From DASSQJ01 sp963726295 (GTDB lineage: Bacteria > Actinomycetota > Actinomycetes > Actinomycetales > Dermatophilaceae), in contig CAVSBW010000002.1 of NCBI GenBank assembly GCA_963726295.1, positions 434,001 through 498,000 on the forward strand: DNA of 64,000 nucleotides. The letters run 5' to 3'. Every line of letters starts with the position of its first letter. The stretch's first letter is position 1. Shown here piece after piece: positions 1 through 9,388 of the stretch. A program made the position numbers and the translations under genes. The notes under the pieces were generated by a model, which ran no database searches, had not been told where the DNA came from, and saw nothing but the letters and a program-made list of their open reading frames with translations.

Positions 1-31
1 CCCAGCCTGCCATGCGACAGAATCGGCGGCG

Positions 32-880
32 ATGCCCCACACCCTCGTGGCCTTCCACGCCCACCCCGACGACGAGGCCCTCCTCACCGCCGGCACGATG
101 GCGCGGGCCGCGGCCGAGGGGCACCGGGTCGTCCTCGTGCTCGCGACCGACGGAGGAGCGGGGCTGGCCGCGGAGGAGTGGCAGCGCGACATCCCCCTCG
201 GCGACCTCCGGCTCAGCGAGGCCCGACGGTCCGCGGCGGCGCTCGGGGTGGCCCGGGTCGAGTGGCTCGGCTACGCCGACAGCGGCAGTGGACCTGAGCC
301 CGAGCCCGACCTCCCCGGCCGGGCCCGGTTCTGCCGCGCGCCGCTGGAGCAGGCAGCAGAACGGCTGGCTGCCGTGCTGCGCACCGAGCAGGCCGATATC
401 CTGCTCTCCTACGACGTCAACGGAGGCTACGGCCACCGCGACCACCGCCGCGTCCACGAGGTCGCGGCCCGGGCGGCCGAGATCGCCGGGACCCCTCGCA
501 TCCTCGAGGCGACGGTGCCCCGTGACGCCCTCGTGCGCGCCATCCGGCTCGTCGGGCGCGTCTACCGCTTCCCCGAGGAGTTCGACCCCGCGAGCTTCGA
601 GCGGGCCTTCTCCGCCCGCGCCGAGATCACCCACCGCATCGACGTGCGGCAGTACGCCCGGGCCAAGCGCGAGTCGATGCGGGCGCACGCCTCGCAGGCC
701 TCGGGCGGGGGTGCCGCCGAGGTCGGCGAGGGCGGCCAGACCGGGGACCGGACGCTGGCAGCCTTCCTCCGCATCCCCAGGCCCCTCTACGATCTCGTCT
801 TCGGACGGGAGTGGTTCCGCGACCCGTCACGACCACCGGGGGACGCCGTGTGCACGGACGTGTTCGAGGGGCTGCCGTGA
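32..880 (+). CDS. PIG-L family deacetylase
   Basis: A zinc-dependent de-N-acetylase of the PIG-L/MshB/BshB superfamily, predicted cytoplasmic. The 282 residues are a normal family length. The family metal motif HPDDE is at residues 11-15 and the second histidine cluster GHRDH at 134-138, so both zinc-binding elements are present and the enzyme should be active. The substrate cannot be read from the sequence; known family substrates are N-acetylglucosamine conjugates. ATG 32 sits ten residues before the first metal ligand, as usual for the family; no Shine-Dalgarno is evident. The stop codon overlaps the start of the next gene (GTGA at 877-880), so the two are translationally coupled and the deacetylase probably works on the same lipid or glycolipid pathway as the membrane protein (inference). 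Confidence 0.9.
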   Translation: MPHTLVAFHAHPDDEALLTAGTMARAAAEGHRVVLVLATDGGAGLAAEEWQRDIPLGDLRLSEARRSAAALGVARVEWLGYADSGSGPEPEPDLPGRARFCRAPLEQAAERLAAVLRTEQADILLSYDVNGGYGHRDHRRVHEVAARAAEIAGTPRILEATVPRDALVRAIRLVGRVYRFPEEFDPASFERAFSARAEITHRIDVRQYARAKRESMRAHASQASGGGAAEVGEGGQTGDRTLAAFLRIPRPLYDLVFGREWFRDPSRPPGDAVCTDVFEGLP

Positions 881-1923
881 GCCCGCGCACCAAGCAGGTG
901 CTCCAGTTCGGCCTCGGCCTGACCCTCGCTGCGGTGCTGCTCATCTGGGGCCTGCCGCACTTCGCGAAGACGACGTGGGGCGACATCTGGCAGGTCATCC
1001 GCTCGATCCCGCTCAGCCACGCGCTCTTCTTCCAGTTCCTCATGCTGGCCGGGCTGTGGTCCTACACGTTCACCTTCACCGGGTCGCTGCGCGGCCTCTC
1101 CCACGGGCGCGCCCTCGTCATCAACCTCTGCGGGTCCTCGGTCTCGAACCTCCTCCCCGGGGGCGGTGCGGTCGGCCTCGCCGCCACATACGCGATGTGC
1201 CGCTCGTGGGGCTTCTCCCGGCGGGCCACCTCCACCTCGGTCATCGTCACCGGGGTCTGGAACGTGCTGGCCAGGATCGCGCTGCCGGTCGTGGCCATCG
1301 CGGTGCTGTACATCGGCGGCGTCACGCTCCCGGGCGCGCTCACCGAGCTCGCCGTGGCCGGGTCGCTCACCGGCATCGGCCTCATCGCCGCCTTCGCCGC
1401 GATCATGGCGAGCGAGCGGGCGGCCCAGGCGATCGGCTCGACCATCGACCGGGCGCTGCGCCCGCTGACCCGCCGCCGGGCGAGCGCACGGACCATGAGC
1501 ATCGAGGAGCTCGTTCGGGACCTGCGGGCCCGCATCAACGACGTCGTCTCGCACGGCTGGCTGCAGATGACCCTGGGCATGGTCGGGTTCTTCGGCATGT
1601 ACTACGTGCTCTTCGTGCTCATCATGCGCGACACCGGCGTCGAGCTGCCGCTCAACCTGCTCTTCGCCGCCTACGCGATCGGGCGGCTCCTGACGGCCGT
1701 GGGCATCACCCCCGGCGGCGTCGGTATCACCGAGACCGCCACGACGGTGGTGCTCGTCGGCTGGGGCGCGGACAGCGCCGGGGCCACCGCAGGCGTGGTG
1801 CTCTTCTCGATCTTCACCCACGTCATGGAGGTGCCGCTCGGCGCCATCGGCTGGGTGCTGTGGTCGATGAGCGACAAGGTCACGCCGCCCAAGGAGGGCG
1901 AGGAGCCCGCCTTCACCGCGTGA
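877..1923 (+). CDS. UPF0104 / lysylphosphatidylglycerol synthase-like integral membrane protein
   Basis: A 348-residue polytopic membrane protein of the UPF0104 family (the membrane half of LPG synthetases and AglD-like proteins). Hydrophobic segments run through the whole chain, and the family signature with a LLPGGGAVGLA segment occurs near residues 91-101. It lacks the soluble aminoacyltransferase domain of MprF, so it is a stand-alone flippase- or permease-like member. GTG 877 is preferred because it overlaps the upstream stop by four bases; an upstream in-frame start (811) would add 22 arginine-rich residues that read like out-of-frame sequence of the previous gene. The substrate is unknown; coupling to a PIG-L deacetylase hints at a lipid-linked sugar or phospholipid head group (inference). 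Confidence 0.82.
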   Translation: MSPRTKQVLQFGLGLTLAAVLLIWGLPHFAKTTWGDIWQVIRSIPLSHALFFQFLMLAGLWSYTFTFTGSLRGLSHGRALVINLCGSSVSNLLPGGGAVGLAATYAMCRSWGFSRRATSTSVIVTGVWNVLARIALPVVAIAVLYIGGVTLPGALTELAVAGSLTGIGLIAAFAAIMASERAAQAIGSTIDRALRPLTRRRASARTMSIEELVRDLRARINDVVSHGWLQMTLGMVGFFGMYYVLFVLIMRDTGVELPLNLLFAAYAIGRLLTAVGITPGGVGITETATTVVLVGWGADSAGATAGVVLFSIFTHVMEVPLGAIGWVLWSMSDKVTPPKEGEEPAFTA

Positions 1924-1973
1924 CCGCGCCGCCCGCCGGCCGGACCGACGTGCCGGTGGCGCGCGGACGGCGG

Positions 1974-2741
1974 TCAGGCGCGGTGGCCGACGAGGCGGCG
2001 CACCTGGCGATCGCGGGCCTCGTCGGCGAGTGGGTCCTGGACCTGCTCGGGCTCGAACGGCCGGCCCGTCGCGCGCTCGGCGGCCACGGCGACCAGCGCG
2101 TCGGACACCATCGGGTTGGCAGGCAGGAGCGGCCCGTGGAGGTAGGTGCCGATGACGTGGTGCGTGCGCGCGCCCTCGGTGCCGTCCTCACCGTTGTTCC
2201 CGTGCCCGGCCAGCACGTGGCCGAAGGGCTGCTGGCCGCTCCCGAGCACGGTCGAGCCCGAGTGGTTCTCGTAGCCCACGACCCGGCCGTGGCGGGTGTC
2301 GAGGCACACCGGGCCGATCATCCGCTTGTGGTTGCCGCGCGTCGTGACGTCGAGGATGCCCAGGCCGGGCAGCACCTGCCCGGTCACCGTGTGGAACGAG
2401 TTGCCGAAGAGCTGGTACATCCCGCAGATGACGAGCATCGGCACCCCGTCCGATGCCATGGCCACCAGCTCGGGCCCGACGGCCTCGAGGTCGGTCTCGA
2501 CCCGCGCCTGACCGGAGTCCTGCCCGCCGCCACCCATGAGGAGGTGCGCGTCGGTGCGGAACGCCTCGCCGGGCTCGTGCAGCACCACCTCGGCGGTGTA
2601 CCCGTGGCGCCGGATGCGTGAGGCGAGCGCCTGGGTGTTGCCGCGGTCGCCGTAGATGCTCATCTCGCGCGGGTAGAGATGGACCAGGGTGATCGTGCCC
2701 TTGCTCGGGCCCGCGGGCTCGAGGACCGTCGTGGTCGTCAT
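1974..2741 (-). CDS. gatD: lipid II isoglutaminyl synthase, glutaminase subunit GatD
   Basis: Glutamine amidotransferase subunit of the MurT-GatD complex, which converts the alpha-carboxylate of D-glutamate in lipid II to the amide (D-isoglutamine) at the cytoplasmic membrane. The 255 residues form a CobB/CobQ-like class I amidotransferase fold. The nucleophile is C106 in a VICGMYQLFG segment, and the catalytic histidine is H202 in GTYLHGP. ATG 2741 is chosen because it overlaps the murT stop by four bases (ATGA), giving tight coupling and equal subunit supply. Upstream in-frame starts fall inside murT. Gene order murT-gatD is the standard one. Confidence 0.93.
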   Translation of the reverse strand: MTTTTVLEPAGPSKGTITLVHLYPREMSIYGDRGNTQALASRIRRHGYTAEVVLHEPGEAFRTDAHLLMGGGGQDSGQARVETDLEAVGPELVAMASDGVPMLVICGMYQLFGNSFHTVTGQVLPGLGILDVTTRGNHKRMIGPVCLDTRHGRVVGYENHSGSTVLGSGQQPFGHVLAGHGNNGEDGTEGARTHHVIGTYLHGPLLPANPMVSDALVAVAAERATGRPFEPEQVQDPLADEARDRQVRRLVGHRA

Positions 2742-4039
2742 TCCGGCACCTCCTCGCCGAAGTGGGCCAGCCCGTACCGAGCGGCCAGGGTGCGGCGCAG
2801 CGCCATCATCGCCGTGTACGTGCAGAAGATCCGCCGGGGCTCGTCGGGGTGGGCGGCGACGAACTCGTCCAGGGCGTCGTCGAGGTCGGGGACGACCCGC
2901 TCGGTGCGGACGTCGTCGTAGTGCAGGCGCAAGGCCATGTCGTACGCCCGGACGCCACTGGTCATCGCGACGCCCCGGTCGCGCAGGGACTCGAAGGAGA
3001 CGTCGTACAGCCACGAGACATCGCGGCCGTCGGCGTCGTTGTCGTTGATCGCGATCATCGTGGCGACGGGGGTGGTGCCGTACGTGCTCAGCGCGACACC
3101 GAAGCCCGCCGGGTTCTTGACGAGCACGAGCTCGAGCGGCTGCCCCTCGACGTCGACGACCTCGCCGCGCCCGAACGGGGGCCGCACCTCGGCCAAGGCG
3201 GTCGCCGTCGTTCCGGCACGGAAGGAGTCCCCGAGCAGCATCCGCGCCGTCGTGCAGGCCGCGGTGGCGTTGATCATCGCCGCGAGCCCGCGCTGCTGGA
3301 GCGTCACCGGACCGACGACGAGGTCGTCGAAGACGATGTCGAAGGTGCGTTCGTCCCGAGGGCGCAGCCGCGCGTCGCCCGGGGCCGCCTCGCGGGCGAC
3401 CGGCGCCTCCTCCAAGCGGGAGTCGTGCTCGGTGAGCTCGGGGAGGCGGTCGGCGATGGACTCGTCGAGCCCGAACCAGCGCACCGGCACCGCGAGGTCG
3501 GAGGCGGCACGCGAGACGAAGGGGTCGTCGGCGTTGCCCACGACGCCCTCGGTGCTGGCCGCGGCGAGCCGGGCCAGGAGGTCGGCGGTGTGGTCGATCT
3601 CGGCGAACCGGTCGAGCTGGTCGCGGGCGACGTTGAGCAGCAGGGAGTGCGTCGGCCGCACCTCGTCGATGAACCGCATCGCGTGCGCCTCGTCGAGCTC
3701 GACGACCACCGTGTCGACCGAGAGCCGACCCGACGCCACCGGCAGCTCGGGGAGCATGTCGGACAGCACGCCACGGGTGAAGTTCGACCCGGTGGGGTTG
3801 GTGAAGACGGAGCGTCCGTGCGCGCGGAGGACGGCGACGAGCATCTTGGTCGTCGTCGTCTTGCCGTTGGTCCCACTGACGACGACGATGCCGCGGTGGA
3901 CGTCCGCGAGCGCGTTGGCGAGGACCTCGGGGGCGATCCGCTCGGCCACCAGTCCCGGGAAGGCCGAACCGCCGCCACGCAGCCGGGCCGCCGCTCGCAC
4001 GACCTTTCCCGCGACGATGGCGGCGGCGTTCCTCAGCAC
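2738..4039 (-). CDS. murT: lipid II isoglutaminyl synthase, Mur ligase-like subunit MurT
   Basis: ATP-dependent Mur-ligase-like subunit that activates the D-Glu carboxylate of lipid II for amidation with ammonia from GatD. The 433 residues contain the P-loop GTNGKTTTTK at 56-65, a Mur ligase central domain and a C-terminal DUF1727 region that docks GatD. The Cys4 zinc-ribbon insert known in staphylococcal and many other MurT proteins is not recognisable: the matching stretch (about residues 190-235) has no cysteine at all, and the whole protein has only two cysteines. The start is GTG 4039, preceded by a -10 hexamer six bases upstream, so the mRNA is probably leaderless. Confidence 0.93.
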   Translation of the reverse strand: MLRNAAAIVAGKVVRAAARLRGGGSAFPGLVAERIAPEVLANALADVHRGIVVVSGTNGKTTTTKMLVAVLRAHGRSVFTNPTGSNFTRGVLSDMLPELPVASGRLSVDTVVVELDEAHAMRFIDEVRPTHSLLLNVARDQLDRFAEIDHTADLLARLAAASTEGVVGNADDPFVSRAASDLAVPVRWFGLDESIADRLPELTEHDSRLEEAPVAREAAPGDARLRPRDERTFDIVFDDLVVGPVTLQQRGLAAMINATAACTTARMLLGDSFRAGTTATALAEVRPPFGRGEVVDVEGQPLELVLVKNPAGFGVALSTYGTTPVATMIAINDNDADGRDVSWLYDVSFESLRDRGVAMTSGVRAYDMALRLHYDDVRTERVVPDLDDALDEFVAAHPDEPRRIFCTYTAMMALRRTLAARYGLAHFGEEVPE

Positions 4040-4045
4040 GGGACG

Positions 4046-4051
4046 ACCCTA
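4046..4051 (-). promoter_or_regulatory. -10 element (TAGGGT) of murT-gatD, leaderless start
   Basis: TAGGGT on the minus strand ends exactly six bases before GTG 4039. That spacing places transcription start at the start codon. No Shine-Dalgarno precedes the gene. No clear -35 was assigned. Confidence 0.5.
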
Positions 4052-4085
4052 ACCACGCAGGTCCCTCCGCTCCGAACCGGGCAGG

Positions 4086-5012
4086 TCACGAGGGCAGGTG
4101 GGCCTCGAGCCAGGCGAGGAGGTCCGCGATGACCTCGGCGCGGTTGGTCTCGTTGAAGATCTCGTGCCGCGCCCCGGGGTACAGGGTGCACGTGAGGTCG
4201 TGGACGCCGGCCGTCGCGTACTGCTCGCGGGTGGCCCGGGGCCCCTTGCCGGCGGCGCCCACGGGGTCGGCGTCGCCGGCCATCAGCATGATCGGCAGGT
4301 CGGGCCGCACCCGGGCGATGCGGTCGGCGTCGTTGACCGCCCGGATGCCGGGCAGGAAGTCCGCCCAGAACCCGGACGAGAAGACCTGCCCACAGCGTCG
4401 GTCGGCGACGTAGGAGTCGACCTCGGCCTCGTCGCGCGAGAGCCAGTCGAACTCGGTGCGGTTGGGCTTGAAGGCCGAGTTGTACTGGCCGAAGGACAGG
4501 GTGTTGAGGAGCCTGCTCGTGTGCCGGCGCCCGCGCAGCCTCGACTCGAGGCGGGCCAGCCCGACGCCGGCCAGCCCCATGACACCGGGGTCGACCAGCG
4601 AGCCGGAGAGCACGAGGCCGGAGAGCTCGTCGCTCCCGCCGATGACGTACTCACGGGCGACGACGCTGCCCATGCTGTGGCCGAGGAGGAAGAGCGGCGC
4701 ATCCGGGTACTCGTCGCGGATGGTGGCGGTGACCCTGCGGGCGTCGTCGACGACCTTGCGCCACCCGTCCTCGTCGGCCAGGTAGCCGTGGTCGTCGTCG
4801 CCACCGGTGCGACCGTGGCCGCGGTGGTCGTGCGCGTAGACGGCCCAGCCCGCCCCACACAGCGCTTCGGCGAGGAGGGCGTAGCGGGCGGAGTGCTCGG
4901 CCATCCCGTGGACGACCTGCAGCACCCCGCGCACCGGGCCGTCCGGGAGCCAGCGGTGCGCGAAGAGGGCGGCGCCGTCGGGGGCCGTCACGGTCGTGGT
5001 GGTGCTCTGCAT
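4086..5012 (-). CDS. alpha/beta hydrolase, monoacylglycerol lipase/lysophospholipase-like
   Basis: A 308-residue serine hydrolase of the Hydrolase_4 (serine aminopeptidase S33-like, lysophospholipase/monoglyceride lipase) group. The oxyanion-hole region HGMAEHS lies at about 35-41, the nucleophile is S113 in GHSMGS, the acid is in the MLMAGDADPVG segment and the catalytic histidine in YPGARHEIF near the C-terminus, so the triad is complete. No signal peptide is visible, so it should act in the cytoplasm on lysolipids or monoacylglycerols. ATG 5012 gives a typical N-terminus. It follows murT on the same strand but points the same way with its own upstream gap of about 100 bases, so operon membership is uncertain. 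Confidence 0.87.
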   Translation of the reverse strand: MQSTTTTVTAPDGAALFAHRWLPDGPVRGVLQVVHGMAEHSARYALLAEALCGAGWAVYAHDHRGHGRTGGDDDHGYLADEDGWRKVVDDARRVTATIRDEYPDAPLFLLGHSMGSVVAREYVIGGSDELSGLVLSGSLVDPGVMGLAGVGLARLESRLRGRRHTSRLLNTLSFGQYNSAFKPNRTEFDWLSRDEAEVDSYVADRRCGQVFSSGFWADFLPGIRAVNDADRIARVRPDLPIMLMAGDADPVGAAGKGPRATREQYATAGVHDLTCTLYPGARHEIFNETNRAEVIADLLAWLEAHLPS

Positions 5013-5115
5013 GGGTCGCCGTCCTGTTACCGGGGGGTGGGGCCGGAGGCCAAGCCTGCCACCCCGCGTCCCGGCACCGGGCAGCGGCCGGTCATCCGCC
5101 CCGGCCGGGCACCGG

Positions 5116-7146
5116 TCAGGGGTGCGAGCGGACGAGGCAGCCCGGGGGCGATGCGCCCTCCGCGGGAAAGGCGACGGCCAGGGCGTTCGCGACCCGCCGG
5201 GACCGCTGGGCGTAGCCCGCCGTGGAGTAGTGGATGTCGTCGTAGATGAACCACGAGCCGTGCACCTCGGAGCGCCAGTCGTACACGCGCATGTTCGGGT
5301 ACCGCCCGCACCCAGCGACGAGGGCGTCGTTCCACCGGCGCATCTGCGCGTCGCCGTACGGTCCGTCGGAGAGCAGCGTCCGCACTGTCAGCCAGAGCAC
5401 CGGGGCGTCGGCGGGGATGTGCCGCATGACCCGGTCGATCCGCTCGGCGAAGGGCACGACGCCGCCGACGTACTCGTTCGCGGCCTCGTTGACCCCCATC
5501 GCCATGGTCCAGCACCCGTCGTACCCGCGGTCGGTGCGCGCCTCGACGGCCTCGAGGGCGTTCGGGCGGTTCTTGTAGTGCTCGACGATGCTGCGGGCCC
5601 CGGAGATGTCGGCCGTGAAGTCCTCGACACCGACCCGGGCGTACTGCGCGTCGATGCGGGCCTTCGGGTCGGGCTGGTACGCCGGGTCCATCAGCCCGAT
5701 GGAGGTGGAGTCGCCGACGTGCACGAGCTCGGTGCAGCGGGTGCGCAGAGGGTCTGCCGCTGGGCGCGTCGGCGGCGCCGGGGCCGCCGCGCGCCGACCG
5801 GTGTCGGCCGAGGTCGCGCGGGGCGTCGGGGTCGGGGCCGGCGTCGCGTCGGGCGGGAGCGGCGGGGCGTCGTCCCCCACCGGCCCGGCGGCGAGGTGGG
5901 GCCGGGTCCCGTTGCCCACGAGTGCCTGGGCGGACAGCGCGCTGGTGGCGACGAGGACCAGGGCGCCGGTGGCGGCGGCCACGGCGGGCACTCCCCGCCG
6001 GCGGGCGTCGCCCCCGCCCGACTCGCCACGCCAGACCGCGCGGAGTCCGTGACGACGGATGGGGTCCTCGACGAGCGACCACGACAGGGCCGCCAGCCCC
6101 ACCGTGAGCGCGACGAGCGCGGCCGCCCGAGCGAGGGGCGCCTCCTCGAGCACCTCCGTGGGGGTGAACACGACCACCGGCAGGTGCCAGAGGTAGATGC
6201 CGTACGAGCGCTCCCCCACCCACGTGAACGGGCGCCACCCGAGCACCGCCCCCACCCTCGACTCGGGCTGGACGACCACCGCCACGACGGCCGCCGTCGC
6301 GAGCGAGAGGACGAGGAGCCCGCCACGGTAGAGGAACATCGAGTGGTCGTCGGTGGCCACCGACATCAGGGCGATCACGGTGAGGCCGAGGACGGCCCAC
6401 CGGTCGACGCCGGAACGGTCCATACCCTCGAGACGCGGCCGCTTCCCCGACCGGTACATCAGCAGGGCCAGAGCCGCGCCGACGAGCAGGCCGCCGGCGC
6501 GGGCGTCGGTGCCCTCGTACGCGCGCGTGTTGTCGAAGCCCGGCGACGCGAACCACCACATCAGGCCGAAGGAGCCCGCCGCGAGCCCGGCGGTGACCCA
6601 GGCCGCGATCCTCGGGCTCACCCACGGGATGACGGCGAGGACGAGCAGGACGAGGGGCCAGACGAGGTAGAACTGTTCCTCGACCGCGAGCGACCACAGG
6701 TGGTCCAGGGGGCCCGGGCCGGCGAAGCGCTCGAAGTACGACTGGCCCGCGGCGATCGCCTGCCAGTTGCTGACGTAGAGCAGGGCACCGACCGCCTGGG
6801 CCCCGACGGTGGCGAGTGCTGCGGGGTCGACGAGAAGGACGGTGAGGAGGACGACGACGAGGACCACGACCACCGCGGGCAGCAGCCGCCGGGCGCGCTG
6901 CAGGTAGAAGCGGCGCAGCGAGTACCGGCCGGTGGTGTGCCACGTCGAGAGCAGCACCCCGGTGATGAGGAAGCCGCTCAGCGTGAAGAACACACCGACA
7001 CCGAGCAGGCCGCCCCCCATCCCGGGGACACCGAGGTGGTAGCCGACGACGAGGGCGACAGCCAGCGCGCGCAGGCCATCGAGGGCGGGGACGTACCGCC
7101 CGTCTCCCTCGACCGGTCGGGGCACCCCTGCCTCCCGGGGACGCAT
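5116..7146 (-). CDS. acyltransferase-3 (OafA/YrhL-type) with C-terminal SGNH hydrolase domain
   Basis: A 676-residue membrane O-acyltransferase that should acetylate an envelope polysaccharide or glycan. Residues about 15-400 form the ten-or-so transmembrane acyltransferase-3 domain, with LDGLRA and FFTLSGFLIT signatures near the N-terminus. A proline- and alanine-rich linker (about 410-465) leads to an extracytoplasmic SGNH domain: GDS at 478-480 supplies the nucleophilic serine, and D636-x-x-H639 (DDIH) the rest of the triad; an Asn block occurs in GVNEAANEY. This two-domain design matches OafA, where the SGNH part completes acetyl transfer outside the membrane. No polysaccharide genes lie nearby, so the acceptor is unknown. 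Confidence 0.9.
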   Translation of the reverse strand: MRPREAGVPRPVEGDGRYVPALDGLRALAVALVVGYHLGVPGMGGGLLGVGVFFTLSGFLITGVLLSTWHTTGRYSLRRFYLQRARRLLPAVVVVLVVVLLTVLLVDPAALATVGAQAVGALLYVSNWQAIAAGQSYFERFAGPGPLDHLWSLAVEEQFYLVWPLVLLVLAVIPWVSPRIAAWVTAGLAAGSFGLMWWFASPGFDNTRAYEGTDARAGGLLVGAALALLMYRSGKRPRLEGMDRSGVDRWAVLGLTVIALMSVATDDHSMFLYRGGLLVLSLATAAVVAVVVQPESRVGAVLGWRPFTWVGERSYGIYLWHLPVVVFTPTEVLEEAPLARAAALVALTVGLAALSWSLVEDPIRRHGLRAVWRGESGGGDARRRGVPAVAAATGALVLVATSALSAQALVGNGTRPHLAAGPVGDDAPPLPPDATPAPTPTPRATSADTGRRAAAPAPPTRPAADPLRTRCTELVHVGDSTSIGLMDPAYQPDPKARIDAQYARVGVEDFTADISGARSIVEHYKNRPNALEAVEARTDRGYDGCWTMAMGVNEAANEYVGGVVPFAERIDRVMRHIPADAPVLWLTVRTLLSDGPYGDAQMRRWNDALVAGCGRYPNMRVYDWRSEVHGSWFIYDDIHYSTAGYAQRSRRVANALAVAFPAEGASPPGCLVRSHP

Positions 7147-7259
7147 GGCGTCCGGTGCCCTCGCACCGGACCCTCCGACGGTACGGGAGTGAACTCCTGT
7201 GACGAACGTGACACACCGGGGCGACAGTGATCGCCGCCGGAATCCGAACGACGCGAACC

Positions 7260-7326
7260 TTCACCGAAGGACGCGATCGCTTCCCGTCAGCCGGTGAAAC
7301 TTGCGGCATCCGGAGGGAAAGTGCCG
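7260..7326 (+). repeat. 67-bp dispersed intergenic element, copy A
   Basis: One of three 67-bp copies in this window. It begins with TTCACCG, has an inverted CGGTGAA at 7292-7298, then a GCGGCATCCGGAGGGAAAG stretch and ends GTGCCG. It lies seven bases beyond the guaA stop codon, oriented so that readthrough of guaA would transcribe the complementary strand and meet the GTGCCG end first. Copy A is the most diverged in its loop and has only the outer 7 bp of the stem. A 3'-end processing or termination element, or a small mobile repeat, would both fit. Confidence 0.75.
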
Positions 7327-7333
7327 CCCCGGG

Positions 7334-8983
<1,650 letters not shown>

Positions 8984-8989
8984 GGCCTC

Positions 8990-8995
8990 AGGCTA
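8990..8995 (-). promoter_or_regulatory. -10 element (TAGCCT) of guaA overlapping the upstream stop codon
   Basis: TAGCCT ends six bases before GTG 8983 of guaA. Its first three bases are also the TAG stop codon of the DUF3817 gene, so the promoter is embedded in the end of the upstream gene. Confidence 0.5.
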
Positions 8996-9388
8996 CTGGC
9001 GAGCGGCCGCCATTCCCGCCTCGACCTCCCGGGCGACCCGGTGCTCGACCCAGAAGGAGAGGAACGGCACGCACCCCGCGAGCATGACGAGCACCATCTT
9101 GGTCAGCGACCACCCCACCTTGAACCCGAGGAGGGCGGTGGCGACGAGGTAGAGCATGTAGATGAAACCGTGCGGCTGGGGCCACCAGGACAGCGGGTTG
9201 GCGTCGCCCTTCATGTCGAACCCGTACGAGAGCACCATCTCGACGACGAGGAGCAGCAGCCCCACGCCCACGACGAAGGCCATGACCTTGAAGAAGGCCA
9301 AGCGGCGCTGGACCGTCTCCACGTCGGCCTCGGCGATGGGGCCGGTGGGTCCGGAGGGCTCGGTGGGACGGGCCTCAGAAGTGCTCAC
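8993..9388 (-). CDS. DUF3817 family small integral membrane protein
   Basis: About 131 residues with a hydrophilic N-terminus (35 residues rich in Pro, Thr and Glu) followed by three hydrophobic segments and a charged C-terminus. The pattern with a central SWWPQPHGFIYMLY segment is characteristic of DUF3817, a family of unknown function found in actinobacteria next to SURF1 and guaA. The start is uncertain: GTG 9388 is chosen, but ATG 9397 would add three residues. Both overlap the end of the SURF1 gene (14 or 23 bases), so the two are translationally linked, which suggests a role in cytochrome oxidase biogenesis or membrane energetics (inference only). Confidence 0.8.
   Translation of the reverse strand: MSTSEARPTEPSGPTGPIAEADVETVQRRLAFFKVMAFVVGVGLLLLVVEMVLSYGFDMKGDANPLSWWPQPHGFIYMLYLVATALLGFKVGWSLTKMVLVMLAGCVPFLSFWVEHRVAREVEAGMAAARQ

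Noticed and set aside
12..2621. Very long open frame over the PIG-L and UPF0104 genes
   Set aside because: It is out of frame with two recognisable genes, is rich in Arg, Pro and Ser, and crosses into the antisense of gatD. Such frames are an effect of very high GC content.
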